Assembly (NCBI GenBank): GCA_937959285.1 | Contig: CALGAR010000039.1 | Location: forward strand, 1-31,655 | Length of the DNA: 31,655 nucleotides | Direction of reading: 5' to 3' | Source: an uncultured Bryobacterales bacterium | Lineage (GTDB): Bacteria; Acidobacteriota; Terriglobia; Bryobacterales; Bryobacteraceae | In this document: one piece after another, positions 1 to 7,801 of the stretch | Layout of the letters: the number at the start of each line of letters is the position of its first letter | Position numbering within the stretch: position 1 is the stretch's first letter | Made by a program: the position numbers and the translations under genes | Notes under the pieces: generated by a model | Told to the model about the DNA's origin: nothing | Seen by the model: the letters and a program-made list of their open reading frames with translations, nothing else | The model's database searches: none

Positions 1-459
1 GGCTTGCCTTTGGCGCGCGGTGTCTATTACCGCGACTCGGGGGGGTGGGTGAATCTCGCCTCGGCGACGGCATGGCCGCGCAACCGTTACGGCTGGTGGT
101 TCGGCCTCGGCGACTACGACGTCCGCCTCCACGTGCCCGGCCCTGGCCAGACCCCTAGAATCAGCAACCCCAGACCAATCTTCTACTCGGTCGGACTTCA
201 TCCCCCAGGGGGCAATCGTTTTCTCATCGCACGAATCGAGGAGAAGGACAGCGCCAAGATCAAGGCCGAGGAAAAGGACTGGCTGAGACTGCGTTTGGAA
301 AAAAAGGCCATTCCAACCGAGTCGGAGATTCTTACGAGGCGTATCGTCGCCATTCGCCCCGCACAGGAGCTGCCTCCCGGCCGGTATGCTGTAGTCTCGG
401 CGTACATTCCAGGCCAGCAGTGGATCCTCAACGCATCCCAGTTCTACATCGCTCCCTGA
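1..459 (+). CDS. C-terminal part of an unknown protein (5' truncated)
   Basis: The open frame runs from the first base of the window and ends in TGA at 457-459, so the true start lies to the left. A TTG at position 4 is in frame but nothing supports it as a start. The visible 152 residues begin GLPLARGVYYRDSGGWVNL and contain a charged helix-like stretch (IARIEEKDSAKIKAEEKDWLRLRLEKK). The end has a beta-rich look (PPGRYAVVSAYIPGQQWILN). Many acidobacterial secreted proteins have a short C-terminal domain built around a phrase like 'GVYY..GGWV.L', but I cannot name the family. It lies 105 bases upstream of the fucosidase gene on the same strand. The start of the protein is needed to say more. 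Confidence 0.6.
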   Translation, partial: GLPLARGVYYRDSGGWVNLASATAWPRNRYGWWFGLGDYDVRLHVPGPGQTPRISNPRPIFYSVGLHPPGGNRFLIARIEEKDSAKIKAEEKDWLRLRLEKKAIPTESEILTRRIVAIRPAQELPPGRYAVVSAYIPGQQWILNASQFYIAP

Positions 460-493
460 ATCCGCCATCGCTCCAGTTCCCTTCAGGCTGAGG

Positions 494-508
494 TCAGTGC
501 AGCACTGA
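494..508. repeat. Perfect 7-bp dyad between the first two genes
   Basis: TCAGTGC at 494-500 and GCACTGA at 502-508 form a perfect inverted repeat around a single base, 35 bases after the stop of the partial gene and 57 bases before the fucosidase start. No T-run follows, so it is not a classic intrinsic terminator. It could be an operator or a weak 3' hairpin. Confidence 0.35.
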
Positions 509-564
509 ATCCGCGCAGCGATGTATGCTGATCCAGGTACGCTTTCTCCGCTGGAGGTGACTGC

Positions 565-2034
565 TTGAGATCGCTCGCAATCTGTGTCATCCTGCTTGCC
601 GGCCTCTGGTCCGCAGCTGGCCAGACTCGCTATCGTCCAACCTGGGAGTCCCTCGACAAACGCCCGACCCCCTCCTGGTTTACCGACGCCAAGTTTGGCA
701 TCTTCATCCACTGGGGCGTTTACGCGGTTCCCTCCTTCGCACCAGTCGGGCAATACTCCGAGTGGTATTGGAACTACCTCAAACGCGGCAAGACGTTGAA
801 GGACGGAAAGCCCAATCCGACATGGGAGTTCCACGCCCGGAACTACGGCGAGAACTTCCCGTATGAAGACTTCGCTCCGCTGTTCCGCGCCGAACTCTAT
901 GACCCCGCGCATTGGGCAAGCGTCTTTGAACGCTCCGGGGCCAAGTACGTCGTCCTTACCTCCAAGCACCATGACGGCTTTGCTCTCTGGCCCAGCAAAC
1001 AGGCGAATGAGACCTGGAAACGGCCGTGGGACAGCACGGTGATCGGGCCCCGGCGCGATCTCCTTGGCGAGCTCACGACCGAGGTACGGAAGCGAGGACT
1101 GCGAATGGGCTACTACTACTCGCTTTACGAGTGGTACAACCCGCTCTGGCTTAGCGACCGCAAGCGCTACGTCACCGAGCACATGCACCCGCAGTTCAAA
1201 GACCTGGTGATGCGCTACAGGCCCTCGCTGATCTTCTCAGACGGGGAGTGGGACATGCCCAGCGAAGACTGGAAGTCAGAAGAGCTTCTCGCGTGGCTGT
1301 TCAACGAGTCGCCGGTACGCGATGAGGTGGTTGTGAATGACCGCTGGGGCAAGGGGACACGCCACAAGCACGGCAGCTACTTCACGACAGAATATACGGC
1401 CGGGCTCGCAGACAGCAGTCATCCGTGGGAAGAGAACCGCGGCATGGGGCACTCCTTCGGCTATAACCGGATGGAGCGGCTTCAGGACTACCGCAGTGCG
1501 CGAGAGCTCATCCTGATGCTAATTGACCTTGTAAGCCGGGGCGGCAATCTCCTGCTCGACATTGGTCCAACGGCCGACGGCCGCATTCCCGTCATCATGG
1601 AGGAGCGACTGCTTCAAATTGGCGATTGGCTGAAGGTGAATGGTGAAGCCATTTATGGCACCAAACCCTGGGTCCGGACGCGCCAGTTCAGCCCTGGCGA
1701 GATCCCCGAGCTGAAGTCAGGTCAGCACGCCGTGAGATATGAGGTTACCGACTACGTCGACCGGAAGAAGCCGGGGCAGGCTGTGATCGAGGCGTTCTTT
1801 ACTGCCAAAGGGAACGACGTCTATGCGATCGTGCCAGGCTGGCCGGGACGCAAGCTCGTGTTGAAGGATGTCCAGGCACCTTCCAATCTCAAGGTGTCCC
1901 TGCTGGGAACGACCGTCGCTCTCACATGGAGGCAGTCGGGAAAGGATTTGGTCATTGACCTCCCCGAACTTTCTGCGGACGCCGCCAAGGCACAGTACGC
2001 CTACGCGATCAAGCTCGCCGGTTTGACCCGGTAA
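565..2034 (+). CDS. Secreted alpha-L-fucosidase, glycoside hydrolase family 29
   Basis: 489 residues. The TTG start at 565 is chosen because GGAGGTGA lies just before it (553-560) and because it begins a signal peptide (LAICVILLAGLWSAAGQ, residues 4-20), so export from the cytoplasm is likely. The GH29 (beta/alpha)8 catalytic domain covers about residues 25-370: WFTDAKFGIFIHWGVYAVP (38-56), the WYW substrate region near 67-69, SKHHDGFALWPS (133-144) and SLIFSDGEWD (221-230). By comparison with the family, Asp226 in FSDGEW is the retaining nucleophile; the acid/base is not conserved enough to assign. The last 110 residues look like the usual C-terminal beta-sandwich. Expected reaction: release of alpha-L-fucose from glycans or oligosaccharides. 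It stands alone on its strand, with no fucose catabolism genes next to it. Confidence 0.93.
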   Translation: MRSLAICVILLAGLWSAAGQTRYRPTWESLDKRPTPSWFTDAKFGIFIHWGVYAVPSFAPVGQYSEWYWNYLKRGKTLKDGKPNPTWEFHARNYGENFPYEDFAPLFRAELYDPAHWASVFERSGAKYVVLTSKHHDGFALWPSKQANETWKRPWDSTVIGPRRDLLGELTTEVRKRGLRMGYYYSLYEWYNPLWLSDRKRYVTEHMHPQFKDLVMRYRPSLIFSDGEWDMPSEDWKSEELLAWLFNESPVRDEVVVNDRWGKGTRHKHGSYFTTEYTAGLADSSHPWEENRGMGHSFGYNRMERLQDYRSARELILMLIDLVSRGGNLLLDIGPTADGRIPVIMEERLLQIGDWLKVNGEAIYGTKPWVRTRQFSPGEIPELKSGQHAVRYEVTDYVDRKKPGQAVIEAFFTAKGNDVYAIVPGWPGRKLVLKDVQAPSNLKVSLLGTTVALTWRQSGKDLVIDLPELSADAAKAQYAYAIKLAGLTR

Positions 2035-2092
2035 GAAGAAGACACAAGGGTTAGTAGCTTCATTCTTACTAGACCTGCTAGAGCAGAACAAA

Positions 2093-2153
2093 CAGTCTTC
2101 TGGACTGAGTCAGCAGTCTATTCATTGAAGGATGCTGTACGCTAAATCCTTCA
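2093..2153. promoter_or_regulatory. Dyad-rich leader before the HAD-UbiA gene
   Basis: The 125-base gap between the fucosidase and the HAD-UbiA gene holds CAGTC (2093-2097)/GACTG (2103-2107), CTGA-G-TCAG (2105-2113) and a perfect 8-bp inverted repeat TGAAGGAT (2126-2133)/ATCCTTCA (2146-2153). The last ends 6 bases before the ATG at 2160, where a Shine-Dalgarno site would normally sit, and none is visible. The dyad may be an operator or an RNA hairpin acting on translation. Confidence 0.35.
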
Positions 2154-2159
2154 CTGAAA

Positions 2160-3572
2160 ATGAAGCCTCCTCTCTGTGTCGATTTCGATCGATCTTTAGT
2201 TGGAACTAACATCGTCTTGGAATGCATCCTGGCTGTCATTCGGTCGCGGCCCTGGCATCTGGTGCGTTCACTGGCATCCGCGTTTGCCCACCGGTCCGGG
2301 TTGACCGGAGATCTTTGCCGTTCAGCCCAGCTTGACGTAGCGAATCTCCCATACCCTCGGGAATTTGTTGACTTTCTTCGGAAAGAAGCCGAGACGGGAA
2401 GACAGATACTCCTGGTCGCGGAATCGGATGAAGGAATTGCCAGACGTGTCGCAGCCTATCTTGGATGCTTCTCCGATGTTGTGTACAGCAATGGCTCCCC
2501 CGGGCGGAAAGCAGAGGTGCGGCTGAAAGCGATTCGGCAGAAGCTCCAGGGAAAACCCTTTTCGTACGCTGGGAGTTGCTTGAGGGACCTGACTGTATGG
2601 CAGGCATCTGCAGGCGCCGTGCTAGTCGGAGCGTCCGGCAGGGTCGAAAGGAAGCTTGAATCGACCGGAGTCCCGCTTGAAGCGGCCTTCGTGAAACCGA
2701 AGCTCAGCTTCAAGCTTCTGCTGAGAGCAATTCGGCTTCATCAGTGGGTGAAAAATCTGCTTGTGTTTGTTCCCATCTTCCTCTCGCACAATCTCCTTCA
2801 GCCCAAGATTCTTCTTAACGGGATTCGGGGTTTTCTGGCATTCAGTTTCGCCGCATCCAGCCTCTATCTGGTGAATGATCTGTTAGACCTTACGGCTGAT
2901 CGTGCTCACCCCCGGAAGCGGCATCGGCCGTTAGCGAGCGGGCAGATGTCGGTCCGAGCCGCTGTTCTGATTGCGGCCGTCCTATTGTCGATCGCTTTCC
3001 TCACACCTCTCAATAATTCCGCGCGCTGCTGGTTAGCTGGCTACTTCATAAGCGCTCTCTGCTACTCGCTATACCTCAAGCGCCTCCTCGTTTTGGATGT
3101 CATTCTATTAGCCGCCTTCTATACGGCTCGAATCCTGTTTGGCGGGGCAGCAACTGGAATCCGCGTGTCTCACTGGACCTTGGTCTTTTCCCTATTTCTG
3201 TTTCTCAGCCTGGCGCTAGTTAAGCGGATCATTGAACTGCGAATACAGCCGGCTGAAAACAGTATCGAGGCCACAAGGCGAGGATACCTGCCTTCGGATA
3301 TAGGTCAGCTGTCCTCCTGCAGTGCTGCCAGCGCCTACCTTGCCAGTCTCACGATGCTTCTTTACATCCAAAGCCCGGAAGTACTGGATCTTTATTCGCG
3401 ACCGTCGCTGCTGTACCCTGTGTTTCCACTCTTGGTCTATTGGCAAAGTCGTGTCTTAATGTTGGCCAACCGTGGTTCAATCCATGATGACCCTGTCGTG
3501 TTCGCTCTACGGGATCGTGCAAGTTATGCCGTGGGTGTCGTTGTATTTACGCTAGTTGCGCTTGCTATCTGA
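2160..3572 (+). CDS. HAD-like domain fused to UbiA-family prenyltransferase (polyprenyl-phosphate phosphoribosyltransferase type)
   Basis: 470 residues. Residues 1-170 form a HAD-like domain: motif I is VDFDRSL (Asp8, Asp10; usual form DxDGT), and the last motif, YAGSCLRDLTVW (136-147), has Ser139 where HAD phosphatases usually carry Asp. Residues 180-470 are a multi-spanning UbiA domain. It has RLHQWVKNLLVFVP (192-205), the hallmark of the decaprenyl-phosphate phosphoribosyltransferase branch, and the Asp-rich motif NDLLDLTADRAHP (239-251). This branch moves phosphoribose from PRPP to a polyprenyl phosphate in the inner membrane. The next gene starts within 6 bases and encodes a polyprenyl-sugar-type glycosyltransferase, so both probably act in one lipid-linked pentose pathway. 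The substrate is inferred, and the HAD part may be a degenerate or altered phosphatase. Confidence 0.85.
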   Translation: MKPPLCVDFDRSLVGTNIVLECILAVIRSRPWHLVRSLASAFAHRSGLTGDLCRSAQLDVANLPYPREFVDFLRKEAETGRQILLVAESDEGIARRVAAYLGCFSDVVYSNGSPGRKAEVRLKAIRQKLQGKPFSYAGSCLRDLTVWQASAGAVLVGASGRVERKLESTGVPLEAAFVKPKLSFKLLLRAIRLHQWVKNLLVFVPIFLSHNLLQPKILLNGIRGFLAFSFAASSLYLVNDLLDLTADRAHPRKRHRPLASGQMSVRAAVLIAAVLLSIAFLTPLNNSARCWLAGYFISALCYSLYLKRLLVLDVILLAAFYTARILFGGAATGIRVSHWTLVFSLFLFLSLALVKRIIELRIQPAENSIEATRRGYLPSDIGQLSSCSAASAYLASLTMLLYIQSPEVLDLYSRPSLLYPVFPLLVYWQSRVLMLANRGSIHDDPVVFALRDRASYAVGVVVFTLVALAI

Positions 3573-3578
3573 TTGAAA

Positions 3579-5108
3579 ATGAATTCTCGTTTGCCAGGTC
3601 GTATAGTATCTGCGGCAGTGATTGCGGCCATATGGGTAGGCCTCGTAGTGATGCGCCTTCCAATATACGATCTTGTAACGCAGGACAGTGCCGGTTATGT
3701 CGAATGTGCTCGAAGTGTGGTGAGTGGGCGGGGGCTCCTCGTCCGGCCATGGAGTGGCGTATGGGCGCCCGAATGGGAGCCGCTGCGTGTTTGGCCACCA
3801 GGATTTCCTCTGAGCATGGCTCCACTGATCGCCGCCGGGATGCATCCAGTTCTGGCTGGCGTGACGGTATCTATCATTTCATGCGCTGTTTTCCTTATAG
3901 TGCTGTCACGGATAGCTCTTCGCTTGGCACCACAGCCGTGGGCGCTGCTGCTAGTGTCCGTGGTTGCGGCGATGCCGTCATTTTGGTCAATAGGGACGAA
4001 GTGTTGGAGCGATGCGCTGTTCCTCGCATTGGTTGGGGCTTCTCTCCTCACACTCATACGGTGGATCGAATCTGACGGATCTGCGCCAGGCCAAATCGTC
4101 TTTTCCGGTGTCTTTGCGGGCGCCGCCTGGTGGGTCAGGAATGCCGCATTCGCGCTGTTTGCGACTACTGTGGCGTTTCTCTGCATCAGTATAGTCTGGA
4201 TTCCCAAGAAGCGTTGTATGGCTGCATTGGGATGCTGGAGTGGCGCGGCGGTTGCCGTGTGTTTACCCCTCCTGGTTCGCAATTGGACAGCTTTTGGCGC
4301 GCTCGTACCTTATCAGATGCCGCCTTCCGAGCTGACGTTATGGCAGAACGTCCGGCAAGCCGTTTTGGTTGTCGCCGGGGAAATGGCTGGTTCGATGCAC
4401 ATTGGGCGGCTGGCATCAGGAAGTACAGTTGTGCTGCTTGTCGTGCTCGCGCTAGCACTCTTAGCGGCAGTGAGGTTAATGAGAAGCGGAGACCGAGTTG
4501 TGGTGCTTCTCGTCTTATATGCCGTTGCCTATGTCAGCCTGATCGTTGCTTCCCGCACAAGATACCGATGGGGCGAGCTGATCAACGGCCGTTACATGGT
4601 CCAAGTCTATTGGGTCCTGTGGATCCTGCTCGTATATCTTGTAACTCGTGCTGTTCGGTCTTTTGCGTTTCGTGCAAGGATCGCCGTAATGGGAGGTATG
4701 TTACTGAGTGCTTGTGCGATTCAGGCAAGCATTCATATCCGGCATTCTCCCGCGGGCAGGTCTTATAGTGAGAGTGATTTGACTGCCGTGGCGGCTTCGC
4801 TGCGCGAACAAATGAAGAGCAGTCAGGTTGTGATGTCAACAAGCTCTCATCTGCTGCGGCTATGGGGAGATCTTAACGCCAGGCAGATAGCAGGAAGCCT
4901 TGACGGAGGAGGTGCTTCGGAGACGATTGGAGCGATCTTGAAAGCTTGCGAGTCGGGCCGTCTTTGGGGTTTGCATATCGACCGATTAGAAGATGTGAAG
5001 CGTGGGCTCTTCGGCTCCGACATGCAGAGGCTCGTAACAGATGCTCAGACTTCCACTTTATTCGGCAATCAAAACGTGCGTGACCATATCCTGCTGAGGT
5101 GTCGTTAG
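3579..5108 (+). CDS. Multi-spanning membrane protein, GT-C-like glycosyltransferase (PMT/ArnT type)
   Basis: About 509 residues from the ATG at 3579. An in-frame TTG at 3573 directly follows the upstream stop and would add only two residues. The protein is made of hydrophobic segments typical of 10 or more membrane helices. The first periplasmic loop carries YDLVTQDSAGYVECARSV (from about residue 30), where Asp36 sits like the catalytic acidic residue of GT-C enzymes. A loop with WPPGFPLSM follows, a pattern common in family-39-like transferases. The C-terminal region after about residue 400 is soluble. No Shine-Dalgarno is visible, so translation is probably coupled to the UbiA gene. Expected role: moving a sugar from a polyprenyl-phosphate carrier to a periplasmic acceptor. 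Acceptor and sugar are unknown. The frame is AT-richer than its neighbours. Confidence 0.72.
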   Translation: MNSRLPGRIVSAAVIAAIWVGLVVMRLPIYDLVTQDSAGYVECARSVVSGRGLLVRPWSGVWAPEWEPLRVWPPGFPLSMAPLIAAGMHPVLAGVTVSIISCAVFLIVLSRIALRLAPQPWALLLVSVVAAMPSFWSIGTKCWSDALFLALVGASLLTLIRWIESDGSAPGQIVFSGVFAGAAWWVRNAAFALFATTVAFLCISIVWIPKKRCMAALGCWSGAAVAVCLPLLVRNWTAFGALVPYQMPPSELTLWQNVRQAVLVVAGEMAGSMHIGRLASGSTVVLLVVLALALLAAVRLMRSGDRVVVLLVLYAVAYVSLIVASRTRYRWGELINGRYMVQVYWVLWILLVYLVTRAVRSFAFRARIAVMGGMLLSACAIQASIHIRHSPAGRSYSESDLTAVAASLREQMKSSQVVMSTSSHLLRLWGDLNARQIAGSLDGGGASETIGAILKACESGRLWGLHIDRLEDVKRGLFGSDMQRLVTDAQTSTLFGNQNVRDHILLRCR

Positions 5109-5130
5109 GCCTGCAGTGATGTTGAGGCAT

Positions 5131-6063
5131 CTACTTCTCGCCGACGGCGAGCAACGTCTCGAAGTGCGGTGCTTCGGGTTCACGGTGAACGACCGACGTG
5201 ACAACGTTTCGGAAGCCCGCAGATTGCAGGAAATTCTGAACCTCGACTTCGCTGAAGCCGAGCCAGAGGTCTGCGTACAGCTCCCGGGCCTCCTCGAAAT
5301 GGTGCTTGACGAGGTCGAGCACGACGATTCGGCCTCCCGGCCTCAGGATGCGGTATGCCTCTCCCACGGCGTTCGCCGGGTGCTGCGCGTGGTGCAGACT
5401 CTGGCTAAAGAATGCCAGGTCGACCGATTCATCTTCAATCGGAAGCGCCTCAAGGTCCCCTTGCCGGTATTCCAGATTCATTACTCCGTGCCGGCGCGCG
5501 AGCTCCGAGCCGAATGCCACCATCTTTTCGGAGTTGTCGACCGCGATCACTCGCTCGGCGCGCCGGGCCAGTAGCTGGGAGACTGTGCCTTCGCCGGCTC
5601 CGAGGTCTGCGATCACCATCCGGGGGATCAGGTGGAGGAGCATCTCCGCCAGTCCTTTCCAGGATCTCCCGGGCACGTACTGGCGGCCGAACTTTCCAGC
5701 GAGCTCATCGAAGTACGCCCGCATCTTGTCCTTCCGCTTGCGCAGCACCAGCTCCAGCGCCTGCCGGTCCTGTTCCGTCTCGGGAATCTCTGCCGCTCCG
5801 AGACGCAGCAATGCCATGAGCTGTTCGAATACGGCCGAATCCCGCTGCGCCTTCAGGCGGTAAAGGATGTTCTTTCCCGTGCGGCGGTCCTCCACGAGGC
5901 CCGCCTGTTTTAGCTGCGCCAGGTGGGTCGACATCGTGCTTTGGCCGAGACCGAGGATCTCTTGTAGCTCGGCTACAGTCAGCTCCTCACGCTCGAGCAG
6001 CAGCAGGATGCGGACCCGGGTGGGATCGGCGAGAAGCTTTAAGGACTTTAGAATTGACGTCAC
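5131..6063 (-). CDS. ArsR-family HTH fused to SAM-dependent methyltransferase domain (SahR-like regulator)
   Basis: 310 residues, GTG start (6061-6063). Residues 1-85 are an ArsR winged helix: LKLLADPTRVRILLLLE, then the recognition region LGQSTMSTHLAQLKQAGL (about 39-56). There are no obvious ArsR metal-binding cysteines. Residues 145-250 are a Rossmann methyltransferase fold with motif I VIADLGAGEGTVSQLLA (150-166) and FFSQSLHHAQHP around 218-229. Proteins of this layout next to ahcY were described in Proteobacteria as SahR, a regulator of methionine-cycle genes that senses S-adenosylhomocysteine. Here the gene is divergent from ahcY, with 82 bases between them containing overlapping dyads. 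Ligand sensing is therefore more likely than catalysis, though an active methyltransferase cannot be excluded. Confidence 0.85.
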   Translation of the reverse strand: MTSILKSLKLLADPTRVRILLLLEREELTVAELQEILGLGQSTMSTHLAQLKQAGLVEDRRTGKNILYRLKAQRDSAVFEQLMALLRLGAAEIPETEQDRQALELVLRKRKDKMRAYFDELAGKFGRQYVPGRSWKGLAEMLLHLIPRMVIADLGAGEGTVSQLLARRAERVIAVDNSEKMVAFGSELARRHGVMNLEYRQGDLEALPIEDESVDLAFFSQSLHHAQHPANAVGEAYRILRPGGRIVVLDLVKHHFEEARELYADLWLGFSEVEVQNFLQSAGFRNVVTSVVHREPEAPHFETLLAVGEK

Positions 6064-6081
6064 TCGACCTGTGCAGCTATT

Positions 6082-6109
6082 CTATCAACGTATCGTGATG
6101 ACTCGATAG
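6082..6109. promoter_or_regulatory. Overlapping dyads between the ArsR-methyltransferase gene and ahcY
   Basis: Three inverted repeats overlap in the shared upstream region: CTATC (6082-6086)/GATAG (6105-6109), ATCA (6084-6087)/TGAT (6096-6099) and TATCG (6091-6095)/CGATA (6104-6108). ArsR-type dimers bind short dyads of this size, so this is a good candidate operator for the divergent pair. The arms are short and this is a prediction. Confidence 0.5.
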
Positions 6110-6145
6110 GTCCATCGCGAAGATTTCAGGAGGAATGTCGAACCG

Positions 6146-7576
6146 ATGAGCACCCTGACCGCGAACACAACACAGACCGATTTTAGAGTGGCAGACCTGT
6201 CGCTGGCGGAGTGGGGCCGCAAAGAAATTTCTATCGCTGAGCACGAAATGCCCGGCCTGATGGCCGTCCGCCGCAAGTACGCCGCGGAGAAGCCCTTACT
6301 GGGCGTGCGCATCACCGGCTCGCTACACATGACCATACAGACCGCGGTCCTCATCGAGACCCTGGTCGAGCTTGGAGCGAGCGTCCGCTGGGCGAGCTGC
6401 AATATCTTCTCCACGCAGGATCACGCCGCCGCGGCTATCGCCGCAGCGGGCATCCCGGTGTTCGCGTGGAAGGGTGAGACCCTTGAGGAATACTGGTGGT
6501 GCACCTATCAGGCGATCAGCCATCCGGGAGGGAAGGGTCCGCAGCTCGTCGTCGACGACGGCGGCGACGTCACGCTCTTGATCCACAAGGGCTACGAGCT
6601 TGAAGAGGGCTCCGACTGGGTCAACACGCCTTCTTCGAATAAGGAAGAGAAGGTAATCAAGGATCTCCTGAAGAAGGTCTACGCGGAGAATCCGACGCGC
6701 TGGCACGACATCGTGAAAGAATGGCGCGGCGTCTCCGAGGAGACGACCACCGGTGTGCACCGGCTCTACAAAATGCAGCAGGCCGGGAAACTGCTGGTTC
6801 CGGCGATCAACGTGAACGACTCGGTAACCAAGTCGAAGTTCGACAACCTCTACGGCTGCCGTGAGTCGCTGGCGGACGGAATTAAGCGGGCCACAGACGT
6901 GATGGTAGCGGGCAAGGTCGCCGTCGTCTGCGGATATGGCGATGTGGGGAAGGGATCCGCTCACTCTCTCCGTGGCTTTGGCGCCCGCGTCATTGTGACG
7001 GAGATCGATCCGATTAACGCGCTTCAGGCCGCGATGGAAGGCTTTGAAGTTACGACGGTCGAAGAGACGCTGGGGCGGGCGGACATCTACGTCACCTGCA
7101 CCGGAAACTGCGATGTCATCACGCTCGAGCACATGCAGCACATGAAGGACCAGGCGATCGTCTGCAACATCGGCCACTTTGACAACGAGATTCAGGTCGA
7201 CCGCCTCAATCAGGCCCCGGGTGTTGTCAAGACGAACATTAAGCCCCAGGTGGACATGTACACCTTCCCGGATGGACACAGCATCTACCTGCTGGCGGAA
7301 GGACGCCTAGTGAATCTGGGCTGCGCCACCGGTCATCCGAGCTTCGTGATGAGCAACAGCTTCACCAACCAGACGCTGGCTCAAATCGACCTGTGGAAGA
7401 ACAGAGACAAGTACGCTGTCGGAGTCTATACGCTTCCCAAGAAGCTGGATGAAGAGGTGGCTCGTCTCCACCTGGAGAAGATCGGCGTGAAGCTTACGAG
7501 GCTCACTCCGAAACAGGCGGAATACCTCGGTGTCGATATCGACGGTCCGTACAAGCCCGACCATTATCGCTACTAA
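6146..7576 (+). CDS. ahcY: S-adenosylhomocysteine hydrolase
   Basis: 476 residues, close to the usual bacterial length (about 470). The ATG at 6146 is supported by AGGAGGA about 10 bases upstream. Signatures: ITGSLHMTIQTAVLIETL for the substrate site, the NAD-binding loop VCGYGDVGKGSAHSLRGFG, the GHFDNEIQVDRL region, and the C-terminal PDHYRY tail that reaches into the NAD site of the neighbouring subunit. It is a cytosolic tetrameric enzyme that converts S-adenosylhomocysteine reversibly to adenosine and homocysteine, removing the product that inhibits methyltransferases. It is divergent from the SahR-like gene and probably controlled by it. A strong hairpin lies 18 bases after the stop codon. 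No SAH riboswitch could be recognised in the short leader. Confidence 0.97.
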   Translation: MSTLTANTTQTDFRVADLSLAEWGRKEISIAEHEMPGLMAVRRKYAAEKPLLGVRITGSLHMTIQTAVLIETLVELGASVRWASCNIFSTQDHAAAAIAAAGIPVFAWKGETLEEYWWCTYQAISHPGGKGPQLVVDDGGDVTLLIHKGYELEEGSDWVNTPSSNKEEKVIKDLLKKVYAENPTRWHDIVKEWRGVSEETTTGVHRLYKMQQAGKLLVPAINVNDSVTKSKFDNLYGCRESLADGIKRATDVMVAGKVAVVCGYGDVGKGSAHSLRGFGARVIVTEIDPINALQAAMEGFEVTTVEETLGRADIYVTCTGNCDVITLEHMQHMKDQAIVCNIGHFDNEIQVDRLNQAPGVVKTNIKPQVDMYTFPDGHSIYLLAEGRLVNLGCATGHPSFVMSNSFTNQTLAQIDLWKNRDKYAVGVYTLPKKLDEEVARLHLEKIGVKLTRLTPKQAEYLGVDIDGPYKPDHYRY

Positions 7577-7594
7577 TTCAACACAAATGCAGAT

Positions 7595-7614
7595 GGGGCG
7601 GATGAATCCGCCCC
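7595..7614 (+). terminator. Probable terminator hairpin after ahcY
   Basis: GGGGCGGAT (7595-7603) and ATCCGCCCC (7606-7614) form a perfect stem. It is followed by a pyrimidine-rich run (TCCTCCTCTATCCT) rather than a pure T-run. The position just after the ahcY stop fits transcript end formation or 3' protection. The rest of the 225-base gap (7577-7801) before the convergent antiporter gene shows no convincing gene. Confidence 0.5.
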
Positions 7615-7801
7615 TCCTCCTCTATCCTCAGAAGGGTCTTGACCTGCTGCGGTCGCATTCAGCACAGCGCGTGCGATCTCTCCAGCGATTCGCTTCCTTG
7701 CGAGCAATCCATTTACGGTTTCACTCAGACCTGGTCGCAAAAGTGTGTTGTCGGTGGTGACGAACATCCCCGGAAGAAGAATCAGTTGCTGATGCGGCTC
7801 T

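Noticed and set aside
6064..6145. Possible SAH riboswitch before ahcY
   Set aside because: The leader is too short and I could not find the conserved core; DNA dyads next to an ArsR-type regulator explain the region better.
6323..7279. 318-codon minus-strand frame across ahcY
   Set aside because: Antisense shadow of a highly conserved enzyme gene.
7573..7767. 64-codon minus-strand frame in the gap after ahcY
   Set aside because: It contains the terminator-like hairpin, overlaps the ahcY stop and resembles no protein family.
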